A DNA stretch of 64,000 bases from Bosea vestrisii (GTDB lineage: Bacteria > Pseudomonadota > Alphaproteobacteria > Rhizobiales > Beijerinckiaceae): NCBI RefSeq assembly GCF_030144325.1, contig NZ_CP126307.1, forward strand, positions 1,860,001 to 1,924,000. The letters run 5' to 3'. Position 1 is the first letter of the stretch. Each line of letters begins with the position of its first letter. The translations under genes and the position numbers were made by a program. The notes beneath the pieces were generated by a model. That model did no database searches. It had not been told where the DNA came from and was given only the letters and a program-made list of their open reading frames with translations. This document shows, one piece after another, positions 33,786 to 43,239 of this stretch.

Positions 33786-34826
33786 ATGCTGTCATTCAAC
33801 CGGCTTCGCGCCGGACTGTTCGCGGTCGCGGCCACCGGGGCTGCTTTCGCCACTGCCCCGGCCCAGGCCCAGGGCTCGCTCGTCATGTATTGCGGCGTGC
33901 AGGAGGAATGGTGCCGCGCCATGAGCGGCGCCTTCGAGAAGGAAACCGGCATCAAGGTCGCGATGACCCGCAAGTCGGCCGGCGAAATCTACGCCCAGCT
34001 CAAGGCGGAATCGTCGAACCCGCGCGGCGACATCTGGTGGGGTGGCACCGGCGACCCGCATCTGCAGGCGGCCGAGGAAGGCCTGACGCAGGAATATGAA
34101 TCGCCGGCCAACAAGGACATGCACGACTGGGCTCTGGCGCAATGGAACGCCGCCAAGAAGCGCTCGATGGGCATTTATGCCGGTGCGCTCGGCTTCGGCT
34201 ACAACACCCAGCAGATCAAGGCCAAGGGCCTGAACGAACCGAAATGCTGGGCGGACCTGCTCGATCCCAAGCTGAAGGACGACGTCCAGGTCGCCGACCC
34301 GAATTCGTCGGGCACCGCCTACAACCTGCTCGCCACGGTCGTGCAGCTGATGGGTGAGGACAAGGGCTTCGATTATCTGCGCGCGCTGCACAAGAACATC
34401 AGCCAGTACACCAAGTCGGGCGCCGCCCCGGCCAAGGCGGCGAGCCTCGGCGAGACTGCCGTCGGCATCGTCTTCATCCATGACGCCGTCGTCTTCGCGG
34501 TGCAGGGCGACCCGATCAAGGCCGTCGCCCCTTGCGAGGGTACCGGCTACGAGATCGGCTCGATGTCGATCGTCAAGGGCGCCCGCAATCTCGACAACGC
34601 CAAGAAGTTCTACGACTGGGCCCTGACCCCGGCGGCGCAGGCGTTGGCGGCGCCGGCCAAGTCCTATCAGGTGCCGTCGAACAAGAATGCGCCGGTGCCG
34701 GCCCAGGCGCCGAAGATGTCCGAGATGAAGCTGATCAACTACGACTTCGTCAAATACGGCTCCTCGGCCGAGCGCGTCCGCCTGCTGACGAAGTGGGACA
34801 AGGAGATCAAGGCGCTGCCCAAGTGA
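33786..34826 (+). CDS. ABC transporter periplasmic binding protein, AfuA/FbpA type, 346 aa
   Basis: A Sec signal peptide ends at AQA (about residue 28). The mature part starts LVMYCGVQEEWCRAMSGAFEKETGIKV and has the class II fold of ferric/hexose-phosphate binders (GDIWWGGTGDPHLQAAEEGL, NSSGTAYNLLATVVQLMGEDKGFDYL). GGGAGGAAAAC precedes ATG 33786. It is followed by a fused two-domain permease and an ATPase. Annotation pipelines usually call such proteins iron transporters, but AfuA-type members bind sugar phosphates, which suits this inositol locus better. Confidence 0.88.
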   Translation: MLSFNRLRAGLFAVAATGAAFATAPAQAQGSLVMYCGVQEEWCRAMSGAFEKETGIKVAMTRKSAGEIYAQLKAESSNPRGDIWWGGTGDPHLQAAEEGLTQEYESPANKDMHDWALAQWNAAKKRSMGIYAGALGFGYNTQQIKAKGLNEPKCWADLLDPKLKDDVQVADPNSSGTAYNLLATVVQLMGEDKGFDYLRALHKNISQYTKSGAAPAKAASLGETAVGIVFIHDAVVFAVQGDPIKAVAPCEGTGYEIGSMSIVKGARNLDNAKKFYDWALTPAAQALAAPAKSYQVPSNKNAPVPAQAPKMSEMKLINYDFVKYGSSAERVRLLTKWDKEIKALPK

Positions 34827-34869
34827 GCGCAGACTGATCGCGGACATCTGAGACGAGAGGCAAGAGACG

Positions 34870-37061
34870 ATGCGTCCCGCGACGAGGCTTGTGCTGCTGG
34901 CCGGCTGGCTCGGCTATGCGCTCATCCCCTGGTATCTGCCCGAGGGGATGAGCCTCGCCGGTTACCCGTTCGGCAAGAGCGGCACGGCGCTCGCTCTCGC
35001 GCTCTCGGGAGCAGCACCCTGGCTCCTGCCGATAGGCATCGCCCTCGTCCTGGCGAGCCTGCTCAGCGCCCGGCAGGAGAACGCGGTGACCGGCAAGCTC
35101 CTGGCCTGGATCGGCCTCGCGGGCCTCGTATTCTTCTTCGCCCAGGGTTTCGCCATCACCCTGAAAGACCAGGGCATGCCGGCGCTGGCCGCCCTGCTGG
35201 GTGGCGCCGGCGCCGCTCAGCCTGGCATGGGCTTTGGCGCGCTGGTGGCGCTGGTCTCGCTTCTGCTGCTGCTCTGCCACGGCTTGGCCTATCGCGGCGT
35301 CTGCCGTGGCGACCTCTTCACGACGTCCTCGATCGGCATCGTCGTCATGCTGATCGCGCTGTTCATCTTCCTGCCGGTCTCGACGATCCTGCGCAGCGCG
35401 CTGGTCGATTCCAGCGGCGCCCTCGTTCTCAGCGAATTCATCGAGCGCTTCTTGAGCCCCCTCGATCTGGGGGGCTGGGCTGCCTCTCCGCCAACACCAA
35501 TTGCGGCGTCGCCTGGAACACGCTGATCCTGGCGGTGCTGACCGGCGTCATCACCACTCTGCTCGGCCTCGCCTGCGCACTCCTCATCCTGCGCACCGGC
35601 ATGCCGGGCAAGCGCGCCATGCGCTTGCTCACCGTTTTGCCGATCATCACGCCGCCCTTCGTCATCGGCCTGGCGCTGATCCTGCTCTTCGGCCGGTCCG
35701 GCCTGTTCTCGAATATGATGTTCGAGTGGTTCGGGGTGCCGCGCTCGCGCTGGATTTACGGCCTGCCCGGCGTGCTGCTCGCCCAGGTCCTCGCCTTCGC
35801 GCCGATCGCCTTTCTCGTGTTGATCGGTGTCGTGCAGGGCATCGCACCGAGCCTGGAAGAAGCCTCGCAGACGCTCGGCGCCAAGCGCTGGACCACCTTC
35901 CGCACCGTGACCTGGCCGCTGCTGCGCCCCGGCATTGCCAACGCCTTCCTGCTCGGCTTCGTCGAGAGCATGGCCGATTTCGGCAATCCGCTGGTGCTCG
36001 GTGGTAATTTCGAGGTGCTTTCGACCAAGATCTTCTTCGCCGTGGTCGGCGCCGCGCACAACCAGGGCCAGGCGGCGGTGCTCGCCGTCGTGCTGCTGGG
36101 ATTTACGCTGGCCGCGTTCTGGGCACAACGGAACTGGCTCGGCAGCAAGTCCTATACGACCGTCACCGGCAAGGGCGATTCCGGCCTGCCGACACCACTG
36201 CCGCGTCGGATCACCTGGATATCCGCGCTGGTGATCGTACCCTGGGTGGCGCTGACCGCGGTGATCTACGTCGTCATCCTGATGGGCGGCTTCGTGAAGA
36301 CGATGGGGCGCGACTACACCCCGACGCTGCAGCATTACATCACCGGCTTCTCGATCGATTTCAGCCGCGGGCTTTATTTCGACGGCTCGGCCTGGCCATC
36401 CTTCTTCACCACGCTGAAGCTCGCGGCGATCTCGGCGCCGCTGACGGCGATCATCGGCCTGCTCACCGCCTACCTGCTGACGCGCCAGCGCTTCGCCGGG
36501 CGCGGCATGCTCGAATTTGCGACCATGCTGAGCTTCGCCATTCCCGGCACCGTGCTCGGCGTCGCCTATATCCTCGCCTTCAACGTCCCGCCGGTCGAGA
36601 TCACCGGCACCGGGTTGATCCTGATCATCGCCTTCGTCTTCCGCAACATGCCGGTCGGCGTCCGCTCCGGCATCGCCGGCCTGTCGCAGATCGACAGGAG
36701 TCTCGACGAGGCCTCGGCGACGCTCTCGGCCCGCAGCTTCACCACGCTCTGGCGGGTGGTGCTGCCGCTGCTGCGCCCGGCCCTCGTCGCCGCGCTGGTC
36801 TACAGTTTCGTGCGCAGCATGACGACGGTCAGCGCCGTGATCTTCCTGGTCTCGGCGGAGTACAACCTCGCCACCGCCTATATCGTCGGCCGGGTCGAGG
36901 CCGGCGAGTTCGGTCTCGCCATCGCCTATTCCTCGGTGCTGATCGTGGTGATGGCGATCGGCATCAGCCTGATCCAGCTCGGCGTCGGCGAGCGCAAGCT
37001 CGGCCGGCGCGGCACGCCCGCCCTCGCCTCCTCCGCCGCCGAGCCGATCAAACAAGGATAA
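34870..37061 (+). pseudogene. ABC transporter permease with two membrane domains (AfuB/FbpB type), frameshifted
   Basis: The first frame (34870 to about 35475) has several N-terminal helices and the start of transport domain one. The second (about 35476-37061) completes it and adds domain two. Each domain has an EAA loop (EEASQTLGAKRWTTFRTVTWP and DEASATLSARSFTTLWRVVLP), the contact with the ATPase. Adding one G to the G6 run at 35469-35474 restores a single protein of about 730 residues, normal for duplicated FbpB/AfuB permeases, reading GLGCLSANTNCGVAWNTL across the join. Otherwise intact, so a sequencing error is likely. Confidence 0.85.
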
Positions 37062-37070
37062 GCGCTTCCA

Positions 37071-38132
37071 ATGTCCAAGGCCGGCCCCGCCTCCGTCGAG
37101 TTCCGCAATGTCAGCATGCGCTATGGTGCGGTGACGGCGGTCGACAATGTCAGCTTCACGGTCGAGGCCGGCAAGCTGGTGACGCTGCTCGGTCCCTCCG
37201 GCTGCGGCAAGACCACAACGCTGCGGATGATCGCCGGGCTCGAGATCGCCAGCGAAGGCGAGATCCTGATCGGCGGCAAGGATGTGACCCGGCTTTCCGC
37301 CGCTGATCGCGACGTCAGCATGGTCTTCCAGTCCTATGCGCTCTTTCCGCATATGAACGTGCTCGACAACGCCGCCTATGGCCCGACCGTGAAGGGCCTG
37401 CCCAAGGCCAAGGCGCGGGAGATGGCGCTGGAGAAGCTGGCGCTCGTCGGCCTCAAGGGTTTCGAGAAGCGCTATCCCTCCGAGTTGTCGGGCGGTCAGC
37501 AGCAGCGCGTCGCGGTCGCCCGCGCGCTCGTGCTCGAGCCGCAGGTCCTACTCTTCGACGAGCCGCTCTCCAATCTCGACGCCAAATTGCGCCGGCGCGT
37601 GCGCGAGGAGATCCGCGAGCTGCAGCAGACGCTCAACCTCACCGTCGCCTATGTCACCCACGATCAGGAGGAGGCGCTCGCCGTCTCGGACCGCATCATC
37701 GTGATGTCGAATTCCCGCATTGCCCAAGAGGGCACGCCGCGCCAGCTCTATGAGGAGCCGGCCGACGCCTTCGTCGCCGACTTCATCGGCGATGCCAACA
37801 TGGTCGACGTCACCGTGGAATCGGTCGCGGATGGACGAGCAGCGGTCGCGATCGGCCCGGCGAACGTCTCGCTGCTGGCGCGCGGCCTGCAGCCCGGGGC
37901 GGCCAAGGCGGCGATCAGGCCGCAGAGCCTCCTGGTCTCGCGCCATGAGAGCCAGGGTGCTCTGCCCGGCAATGTCCGCAAATGCGCCTATCTCGGCAAC
38001 CATCTCGACCTGATGATCGAGACCGCTGTCGGCGAGCTCTTCGTCATCAGCCACGACGTCGACGACATGCTGGCGCCGGGCACGCCGGTCTGGCTCTCCT
38101 TTGCGAGCTCGGGCGTGATCCTGGTGCCCTGA
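37071..38132 (+). CDS. ABC transporter ATP-binding protein (PotA/FbpC type), 353 aa
   Basis: Walker A GPSGCGKTT, Q-loop FQSYALFPHMN, signature LSGGQQQR, Walker B VLLFDEPLSNLD and the switch His in VTHDQEEALAVSD are all present. A C-terminal TOBE-like domain (about residues 245-350) follows. It energises the AfuB-like permease and ends the rightward inositol-locus operon, nine bases after the permease. Confidence 0.92.
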   Translation: MSKAGPASVEFRNVSMRYGAVTAVDNVSFTVEAGKLVTLLGPSGCGKTTTLRMIAGLEIASEGEILIGGKDVTRLSAADRDVSMVFQSYALFPHMNVLDNAAYGPTVKGLPKAKAREMALEKLALVGLKGFEKRYPSELSGGQQQRVAVARALVLEPQVLLFDEPLSNLDAKLRRRVREEIRELQQTLNLTVAYVTHDQEEALAVSDRIIVMSNSRIAQEGTPRQLYEEPADAFVADFIGDANMVDVTVESVADGRAAVAIGPANVSLLARGLQPGAAKAAIRPQSLLVSRHESQGALPGNVRKCAYLGNHLDLMIETAVGELFVISHDVDDMLAPGTPVWLSFASSGVILVP

Positions 38133-38186
38133 GCGGCGGGCCTCGCCCCCGCTAAAGCCCGCTGATTTGACTCGGAACCCCGCCGC

Positions 38187-38285
38187 CATCCTGGACAAGC
38201 GGCGAAGCCGCGCAGCTCCGGGATCCATCATAAGGGTCCGGAGCTCTACGATGGATCCCGGACCGAGCTTCGCTCGCCCAGGATG
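38187..38285. repeat. RIME-like palindromic intergenic repeat, about 100 bp
   Basis: Nested inverted repeats: outer arms CATCCTGG (38187-38194) and CCAGGATG (38278-38285), inner arms CCGGGATCCATC (38218-38229) and its complement (38250-38261). This TCATCCNGG...GGATCC pattern is a widespread alphaproteobacterial repeat that forms a long hairpin between genes and may protect or end transcripts. Confidence 0.65.
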
Positions 38286-38493
38286 ACGATGGTGGTTCCA
38301 TGGGACATCAGCACGCTCTAGCAAGATAAAAATCCCCCTTAAATAACGCCAGTCCGACCCGGCGATGCCTCTGCGGCAGCCTGTTCGCAGGCGCTTCCGC
38401 ATGATGTGACGGCTCTGCCGGGTGTCGCGGCCCGTTGCGCGGTCATGCGCATTATTCGGCCTGCGTGCGCCTTCACTCGCGACACAAACCGTC

Positions 38494-38557
38494 TTGACTC
38501 ATTACCGCTCCAGAGTATTGTTCCCTTTATTGGAACTAGAGTTCCATTTTATGGAAC
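38494..38557 (+). promoter_or_regulatory. Promoter and twin-palindrome operator of the IclR operon
   Basis: TTGACT (38494-38499), 16 bases, TATTGT (38516-38521). Overlapping the -10 are two copies of GTTCC-N7-GGAAC (38520-38536 and 38541-38557), spaced 21 bp centre to centre, i.e. two helical turns. A regulator bound there would block the polymerase. Confidence 0.65.
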
Positions 38558-38575
38558 TTTCTTGGAAGCGACCGG

Positions 38576-39361
38576 ATGTCCATCCTGACGGCAGCCGCAG
38601 ACGTACTTCGTTGCTTCTCCAGCACGCGTCACGACGTGACCGTGACCGACCTCGTGACCCTGCTCGGCATGCCCAAAAGCAACGCCTCGCGCCTGCTGCG
38701 GGCGATGCGCGACGAGGGGCTTCTGGAGACGGTCGGCGACAGCAAGCGCTATCGCCCGTCCCTGCTGCTCGCCCAGGTCGGCCAGCTCTACCGTTTCGCG
38801 GCATCGCTGATCGACCGCGCCGACGCCGTGGTCGGGCGCGTTTCCGACCAGATCGGCCATACCGGCTACATCAGCGTGCGTCGTGGCACCGAGATCATCG
38901 GCGTCACCGCCCATCCTGGCCGGCACGCGCTTCGGGTCGTCACCTCGATTGGCGACCGCATTCCCGCCTTCGCCTCGAGTACCGGCCGAGCCCTGCTCGC
39001 AAGGCTGTCCGACGACGAGGTTCGTGCGCTCTACCCGGACGGGTTCGCCGCCCCGTCCGAAACCGCACCGCGCGATATTGACGAATTGCTGGCGCGGCTG
39101 GCCGACACCCGCCGCGCCGGCTTCGCCGAATCCCATGACGAGGCGGTGCGCGGCGTGCGCGCCATCTCGGTCGGCCTCGGCGATCCCGCGACGGGCGACG
39201 AGGTCGCGCTCTGCATCTCCTTCCCGGCCGCGACGGTCGAGCCGGGCGAGCGTCTTGCCATCATCGAATCCCTGGCCGAAGGCGCCGCCGAGATCGCCGC
39301 GCTGACCCGCGACAAACGCTTTTTCCCCTTGAACATCTCACCCGCGGAGACTGCTCCATGA
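38576..39361 (+). CDS. IclR-family transcriptional regulator, 261 aa
   Basis: The N-terminal winged helix (ILTAAADVLRCFSSTRHDVTVTDLVTLLGMPKSNASRLLRAMRDEGLLE) and the C-terminal GAF-like ligand domain (YISVRRGTEIIGVTAHPGRHALRVVTSIGDRIPAFASSTGRALLA... AISVGLGDPATGDEVALCISFPA) are complete. The stop overlaps the hydantoinase start (ATGA), so it controls and is co-transcribed with it. The twin palindrome 19-56 bases upstream is its probable operator. The effector is probably the substrate of the fused hydantoinase. Confidence 0.9.
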   Translation: MSILTAAADVLRCFSSTRHDVTVTDLVTLLGMPKSNASRLLRAMRDEGLLETVGDSKRYRPSLLLAQVGQLYRFAASLIDRADAVVGRVSDQIGHTGYISVRRGTEIIGVTAHPGRHALRVVTSIGDRIPAFASSTGRALLARLSDDEVRALYPDGFAAPSETAPRDIDELLARLADTRRAGFAESHDEAVRGVRAISVGLGDPATGDEVALCISFPAATVEPGERLAIIESLAEGAAEIAALTRDKRFFPLNISPAETAP

Positions 39362-42300
39362 GCAATCGTTGGCGTATCGGCTTCGACATCGGCGGCACCT
39401 TCACCGACTTCATCCTCTATGACGGGCAGGAACGTTCGGTCCTCCTGCACAAGCGCCTGACCACGCCGTACGACCCCTCCGAGGCGGCGCTGATCGGCCT
39501 CGGCGAACTCGTCGAGATGGCCGGGATCACGCTCGCTGATGTCGGCGACATCGTTCACGGCACGACGCTCGTCACCAACGCCGTGATCGAGCGCAAGGGC
39601 TCCAGGCTCGGCCTGATCACCACCAGGGGCTTCCGCGATATCCTCGAAATGGGGACCGAGCAGCGCTACGACATCTACGACCTGTTCCTGACCTTCCCCG
39701 ATCCGCTGGTTTCGCGCGAACACCGCCTCGAAGTGCCCGAGCGCATCGACCGCGACGGCAAGGTCGTGACCGCGCTCGATGCCGAGGCCGTTCGCAAAGC
39801 CGCCCGCGAGCTCGCCGCCGCCGGCTGCGAGGCGATCGCGATCTGCTTCCTCAACAGCTACCGCAACCCGGCGCATGAACAGGAGGCCGGCCGCATCGTC
39901 CGCGAGGCCTGCCCCGAGCTGACCATCTCCCTGTCGAGCGAGGTCGTCGCCGAGATCTGGGAGTACCAGCGCTTCGTCACCACCGCCGCCAACGCCTATG
40001 TCCAGCCGCTGATGCGGCGCTATCTGGAGCGGCTGGAGCGCGAGCTCGCCGCCCGCTCCTTCACCGGCGCACTCCGGCTGATGCACTCGGCCGGTGGCCT
40101 GGTCTCGCCCGAGACGGCGCGCACCTTCCCGATCCGCCTGCTCGAAAGCGGCCCCGCGGGCGGCGGCCTCGCCACAGCCCTGTTCGGCGAGCTCGCCGGC
40201 CACAAGGACGTGATCTCCTTCGACATGGGCGGCACCACCGCCAAGGCCTGCATGATCGAGGACGGCCGCGCCGAGATCGCGCCGATGCTGGAAGCCGGCC
40301 GCGTCAACCGCTTCGCCAAGGGTTCCGGCCTGCCGATCAAGGCGCCGGTGATCGACATGATCGAGATCGGCGCCGGCGGCGGCTCGATCGCGGCGATCGA
40401 CGAGGTCGGCCTGCTCAAGGTCGGCCCGCATTCGGCCGGCTCTGATCCCGGCCCGGCCTGTTACGGCATGGGCGGCGTGAAGCCGACCGTCACCGACGCT
40501 AATCTCGTGCTCGGCTATTACGATCCCGGCTTCTTCCTCGGCGGGCGCATGGCGCTCGATCTGGAAGCGGCGCGCAACGCCGTCGCCACGGTGGCCGAGC
40601 CGCTCGGCCTCTCCATTGAGGAAGCGGCCTGGGGCATCCACAAGGTCGTAGTCGAAAGCATGGGCGCCGCCGCCCGCGTCCATCTCGTCGAGAAGGGCAA
40701 GGACCCCCGCCACTACGCCATGGTCGGCTTTGGCGGCGCCGGCCCGGCGCATGCCGTCGATGTCGCCCGCGTGCTCGGCGTCAAGCAGGTCATCATCCCG
40801 CCGGCCTCCGGCGCTGCCTCGGCACTCGGCTTCCTCGCCGCGCCGCTCTCCTTCGACCAGGTGCGCTCGCTGCCGGTCGAATTCTCCGAAGGCTTCGATG
40901 CCACCGCAGTCAACCGCGTGCTGACCGAGCTGGAAGAAGAGGGCCGCAAGCACCTGATCGAAGCCGGGGTGAAGCCCGCCGACGTCACGGTCGAGCGCTC
41001 GGCCGATATGCGCCTCGTCGGCCAGATGCACGACATTTCCGTGCCGCTGCCCTCCGGCGCGATCGACGCGTCGAGCCTGGAAGCGATCCGCGCCGCCTTC
41101 AGCAAGGCCTATTCGGCTCGCTACACCTCGGTCTACGAGGGCGCACGGCTGGAGGCGATCAACTTCCGTGTCCGCTGCGCCGGCCCGGTGCCGACGCTGT
41201 CGCTCTCCGGCGCGGCCGGCGGCGGCGACGCCATGGCCAAGCTCAAGGGCAGCCGCCAGGCCTGGTTCGAGGGCGGCTGGAGCGAGGCCGAGGTCTATGA
41301 CCGCTACGCCCTGCGCTCGGGCGACATCATCAGCGGCCCGGCCATCATCGAGGAGCGCGAGGCGACCACGATCGTCCCGCCGGGCGACAGCGTCGCGATC
41401 GACGATGTCCTGAACCTGATCATCCATGTCGGCCAGGCCAACGCGGTCGAGACCACGATCACCGCCGACATGCCGCTCGCCGAGGCTGCGCGGCGCATCG
41501 AGGCCGATCCGATCTCGCTGGAGATCATGTGGAGCCGGATGATCAACGTCGTCGAGGAGATGTGGCTGACCGTCTGCCGCACCGCCTTCTCGCTGGTGAT
41601 CTCCGAGGCGCAGGACTTCGCCTGCGAACTGCTCGATCCGGAAGGCGAGACGCTGGCGCACTCGCCCCGCGCCATGCCGGTCTTCAATCTGACGCTGCCG
41701 CGCGCGGTGAAGGCGCTGCTGGAACGCTATCCGGCCGAGACGCTGAAGCCCGGCGACGTCCTGATCACCAACGATCCCTGGCTCTGCGCCGGCCATCTCT
41801 TCGACATCGCCATCGTCACTCCGGTCTTCCTCGGCAACCGCGTCGTCGGCCTGATGGGCACGGTCGGCCACGTCTCCGATATCGGCGGCACCAAGGACTC
41901 ACTGCGGGCCCGCGAGATCTACGAAGAAGGCTTCCAGATCCCGCCGATGAAGCTCTACGAAGCCGGCAGGATCAACGAGACGCTGGTCCGCCTGCTCGCC
42001 GAGAACGTGCGCAACTCCGAACAGGTGCTCGGCGACCTCCACTCCTTCGTCGCGGCCAACGCGATCGGCGCCGAACGGCTGGCGTCCTTCCTGACCGACT
42101 ACGGCATGCAGGACCTCAGGGCGCTTGCCCATGTCGTGCAGAGCCGCTCCGAGAAGGCGATGCGCGAAGCCATCCGCGCACTGCCGGACGGCACCTATCA
42201 CGGCACCGTCTCGAACAACCCGCTCGGCACGCCGATGACCTATCCGCTGGCGCTGACGGTCAAGGGCGACACGATCCATCTCGATTTCGCCGGTGCGCCG

Positions 42301-43206
42301 CCGCAGCTGCCGCAGGGCGGACTGAACTGCACGCTCAACTATACGATGGCGCACGCGACCTACCCGCTGAAATGCATGCTGACGCCGTCGGTGCGCGGCA
42401 ATGCCGGCTGCTATCGCGCCTTCTCGATCGATGCGCCCAAGAGCTCGATCCTGAACTGCGACAAGCCGCTGGCGGTCAACCTGCGCACCCGCACCGGCTG
42501 GTACCTCGCGCCCAACATCTTCCGCGCCTTGTCGCAGGCGGCGCCTCGCCAGGTTCAGGCTTTCACCGGCCTCCCCGTCGCCGCGAGCGTCTATGGCCGC
42601 GACCAGGCCGGCGACACCTATTCCGACATGCTCTTCGTCGGCGGCGGCCAGGGCGGATCGGCCCATGGCGATGGCAAGTCCGGCCTGCTCTACCCGACCT
42701 CGGCGGCCAACACCTCGATCGAGACCTTCGAATCGCGTGTGCCGGTGCTGGTGGTCGAGAAGACCTACCTCACCGACTCCGGCGGCGCCGGCCGGTGGCG
42801 CGGCGGCCTCGGCCAGCGTGTGCGCCTGCGCAAGCTCTCTGATGACGGCTTGCCGACGCTGGTCTCGCTCTATCCGGAAGGGGTCAACAACCCGATCCCA
42901 GGCCTCTTCGAGGGCAAGGCCGGCGGCGGCGCCTCGGGCCGCGTCATCGACGAGCAGGGCCATGTCCTCAAGGACGTCGGCACCGGCGACCTCGTCCAGG
43001 TCAAGCAGCCGCATGAGATCGTCGAGCTCGTGCTCGCTGGCGGCGCCGGCTACGGCCCGGCCACCGAGCGCTCCCGCGAGGCGATCGCCCGCGACATCGC
43101 GCTTGGCCTCGTCTCGCCGGAGGCGGCCAGGCGCGACTACGGCATGCATGCCGCCCATGCTTCCCAGGATGTCGGCGAAGCCAAGACCGGCATCCTTGTT
43201 GCCTAA
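39358..43206 (+). CDS. Fused hydantoinase/oxoprolinase A and B subunits, 1,282 aa
   Basis: Residues 1-690 form the HyuA-like half: an N-terminal actin-like phosphate-binding motif (FDIGGTFTDF), VHGTTLVTNAVIERKG, the second motif FDMGGTTAKACMIEDG, and GFGGAGPAHAVDVAR. From about residue 715 the HyuB-like half begins (DPISLEIMWSRMINVVEEMWLTVCRTAFS) and includes FNLTLPRAVKALL, GDVLITNDPW, GHVSDIGGTKDS and SGGAGRWRGGLGQR. ATP-dependent opening of a cyclic amide (5-oxoproline, N-methylhydantoin or similar) or acetophenone-type carboxylation are family reactions. It is coupled to IclR and followed by an OPT transporter and AroM. The single-chain fusion resembles eukaryotic 5-oxoprolinase. Confidence 0.9.
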   Translation: MSNRWRIGFDIGGTFTDFILYDGQERSVLLHKRLTTPYDPSEAALIGLGELVEMAGITLADVGDIVHGTTLVTNAVIERKGSRLGLITTRGFRDILEMGTEQRYDIYDLFLTFPDPLVSREHRLEVPERIDRDGKVVTALDAEAVRKAARELAAAGCEAIAICFLNSYRNPAHEQEAGRIVREACPELTISLSSEVVAEIWEYQRFVTTAANAYVQPLMRRYLERLERELAARSFTGALRLMHSAGGLVSPETARTFPIRLLESGPAGGGLATALFGELAGHKDVISFDMGGTTAKACMIEDGRAEIAPMLEAGRVNRFAKGSGLPIKAPVIDMIEIGAGGGSIAAIDEVGLLKVGPHSAGSDPGPACYGMGGVKPTVTDANLVLGYYDPGFFLGGRMALDLEAARNAVATVAEPLGLSIEEAAWGIHKVVVESMGAAARVHLVEKGKDPRHYAMVGFGGAGPAHAVDVARVLGVKQVIIPPASGAASALGFLAAPLSFDQVRSLPVEFSEGFDATAVNRVLTELEEEGRKHLIEAGVKPADVTVERSADMRLVGQMHDISVPLPSGAIDASSLEAIRAAFSKAYSARYTSVYEGARLEAINFRVRCAGPVPTLSLSGAAGGGDAMAKLKGSRQAWFEGGWSEAEVYDRYALRSGDIISGPAIIEEREATTIVPPGDSVAIDDVLNLIIHVGQANAVETTITADMPLAEAARRIEADPISLEIMWSRMINVVEEMWLTVCRTAFSLVISEAQDFACELLDPEGETLAHSPRAMPVFNLTLPRAVKALLERYPAETLKPGDVLITNDPWLCAGHLFDIAIVTPVFLGNRVVGLMGTVGHVSDIGGTKDSLRAREIYEEGFQIPPMKLYEAGRINETLVRLLAENVRNSEQVLGDLHSFVAANAIGAERLASFLTDYGMQDLRALAHVVQSRSEKAMREAIRALPDGTYHGTVSNNPLGTPMTYPLALTVKGDTIHLDFAGAPPQLPQGGLNCTLNYTMAHATYPLKCMLTPSVRGNAGCYRAFSIDAPKSSILNCDKPLAVNLRTRTGWYLAPNIFRALSQAAPRQVQAFTGLPVAASVYGRDQAGDTYSDMLFVGGGQGGSAHGDGKSGLLYPTSAANTSIETFESRVPVLVVEKTYLTDSGGAGRWRGGLGQRVRLRKLSDDGLPTLVSLYPEGVNNPIPGLFEGKAGGGASGRVIDEQGHVLKDVGTGDLVQVKQPHEIVELVLAGGAGYGPATERSREAIARDIALGLVSPEAARRDYGMHAAHASQDVGEAKTGILVA

Positions 43207-43239
43207 CGATTGAGAACGACACGCCCAAAGGGGCCAATA

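Larger units (their letters stand above)
38133..38575. other. Intergenic region with repeat, promoter and operator
   Basis: About 440 bases without a gene. It contains a palindromic intergenic repeat (38187-38285), a sigma-70-like promoter and the IclR twin-palindrome operator (38494-38557). Confidence 0.6.

Noticed and set aside
33786..38132. Annotation of the ABC system as a ferric iron transporter
   Set aside because: The family resemblance is real, but nothing iron-related is nearby and the inositol/phosphatase context fits an Afu-type sugar-phosphate system better; left open as a finding.
39031..41871. 946-residue minus-strand frame opposite the hydantoinase gene
   Set aside because: Same codon-bias artefact; Asp/Arg/Gly-rich with no domain, whereas the plus strand has all hydantoinase motifs.
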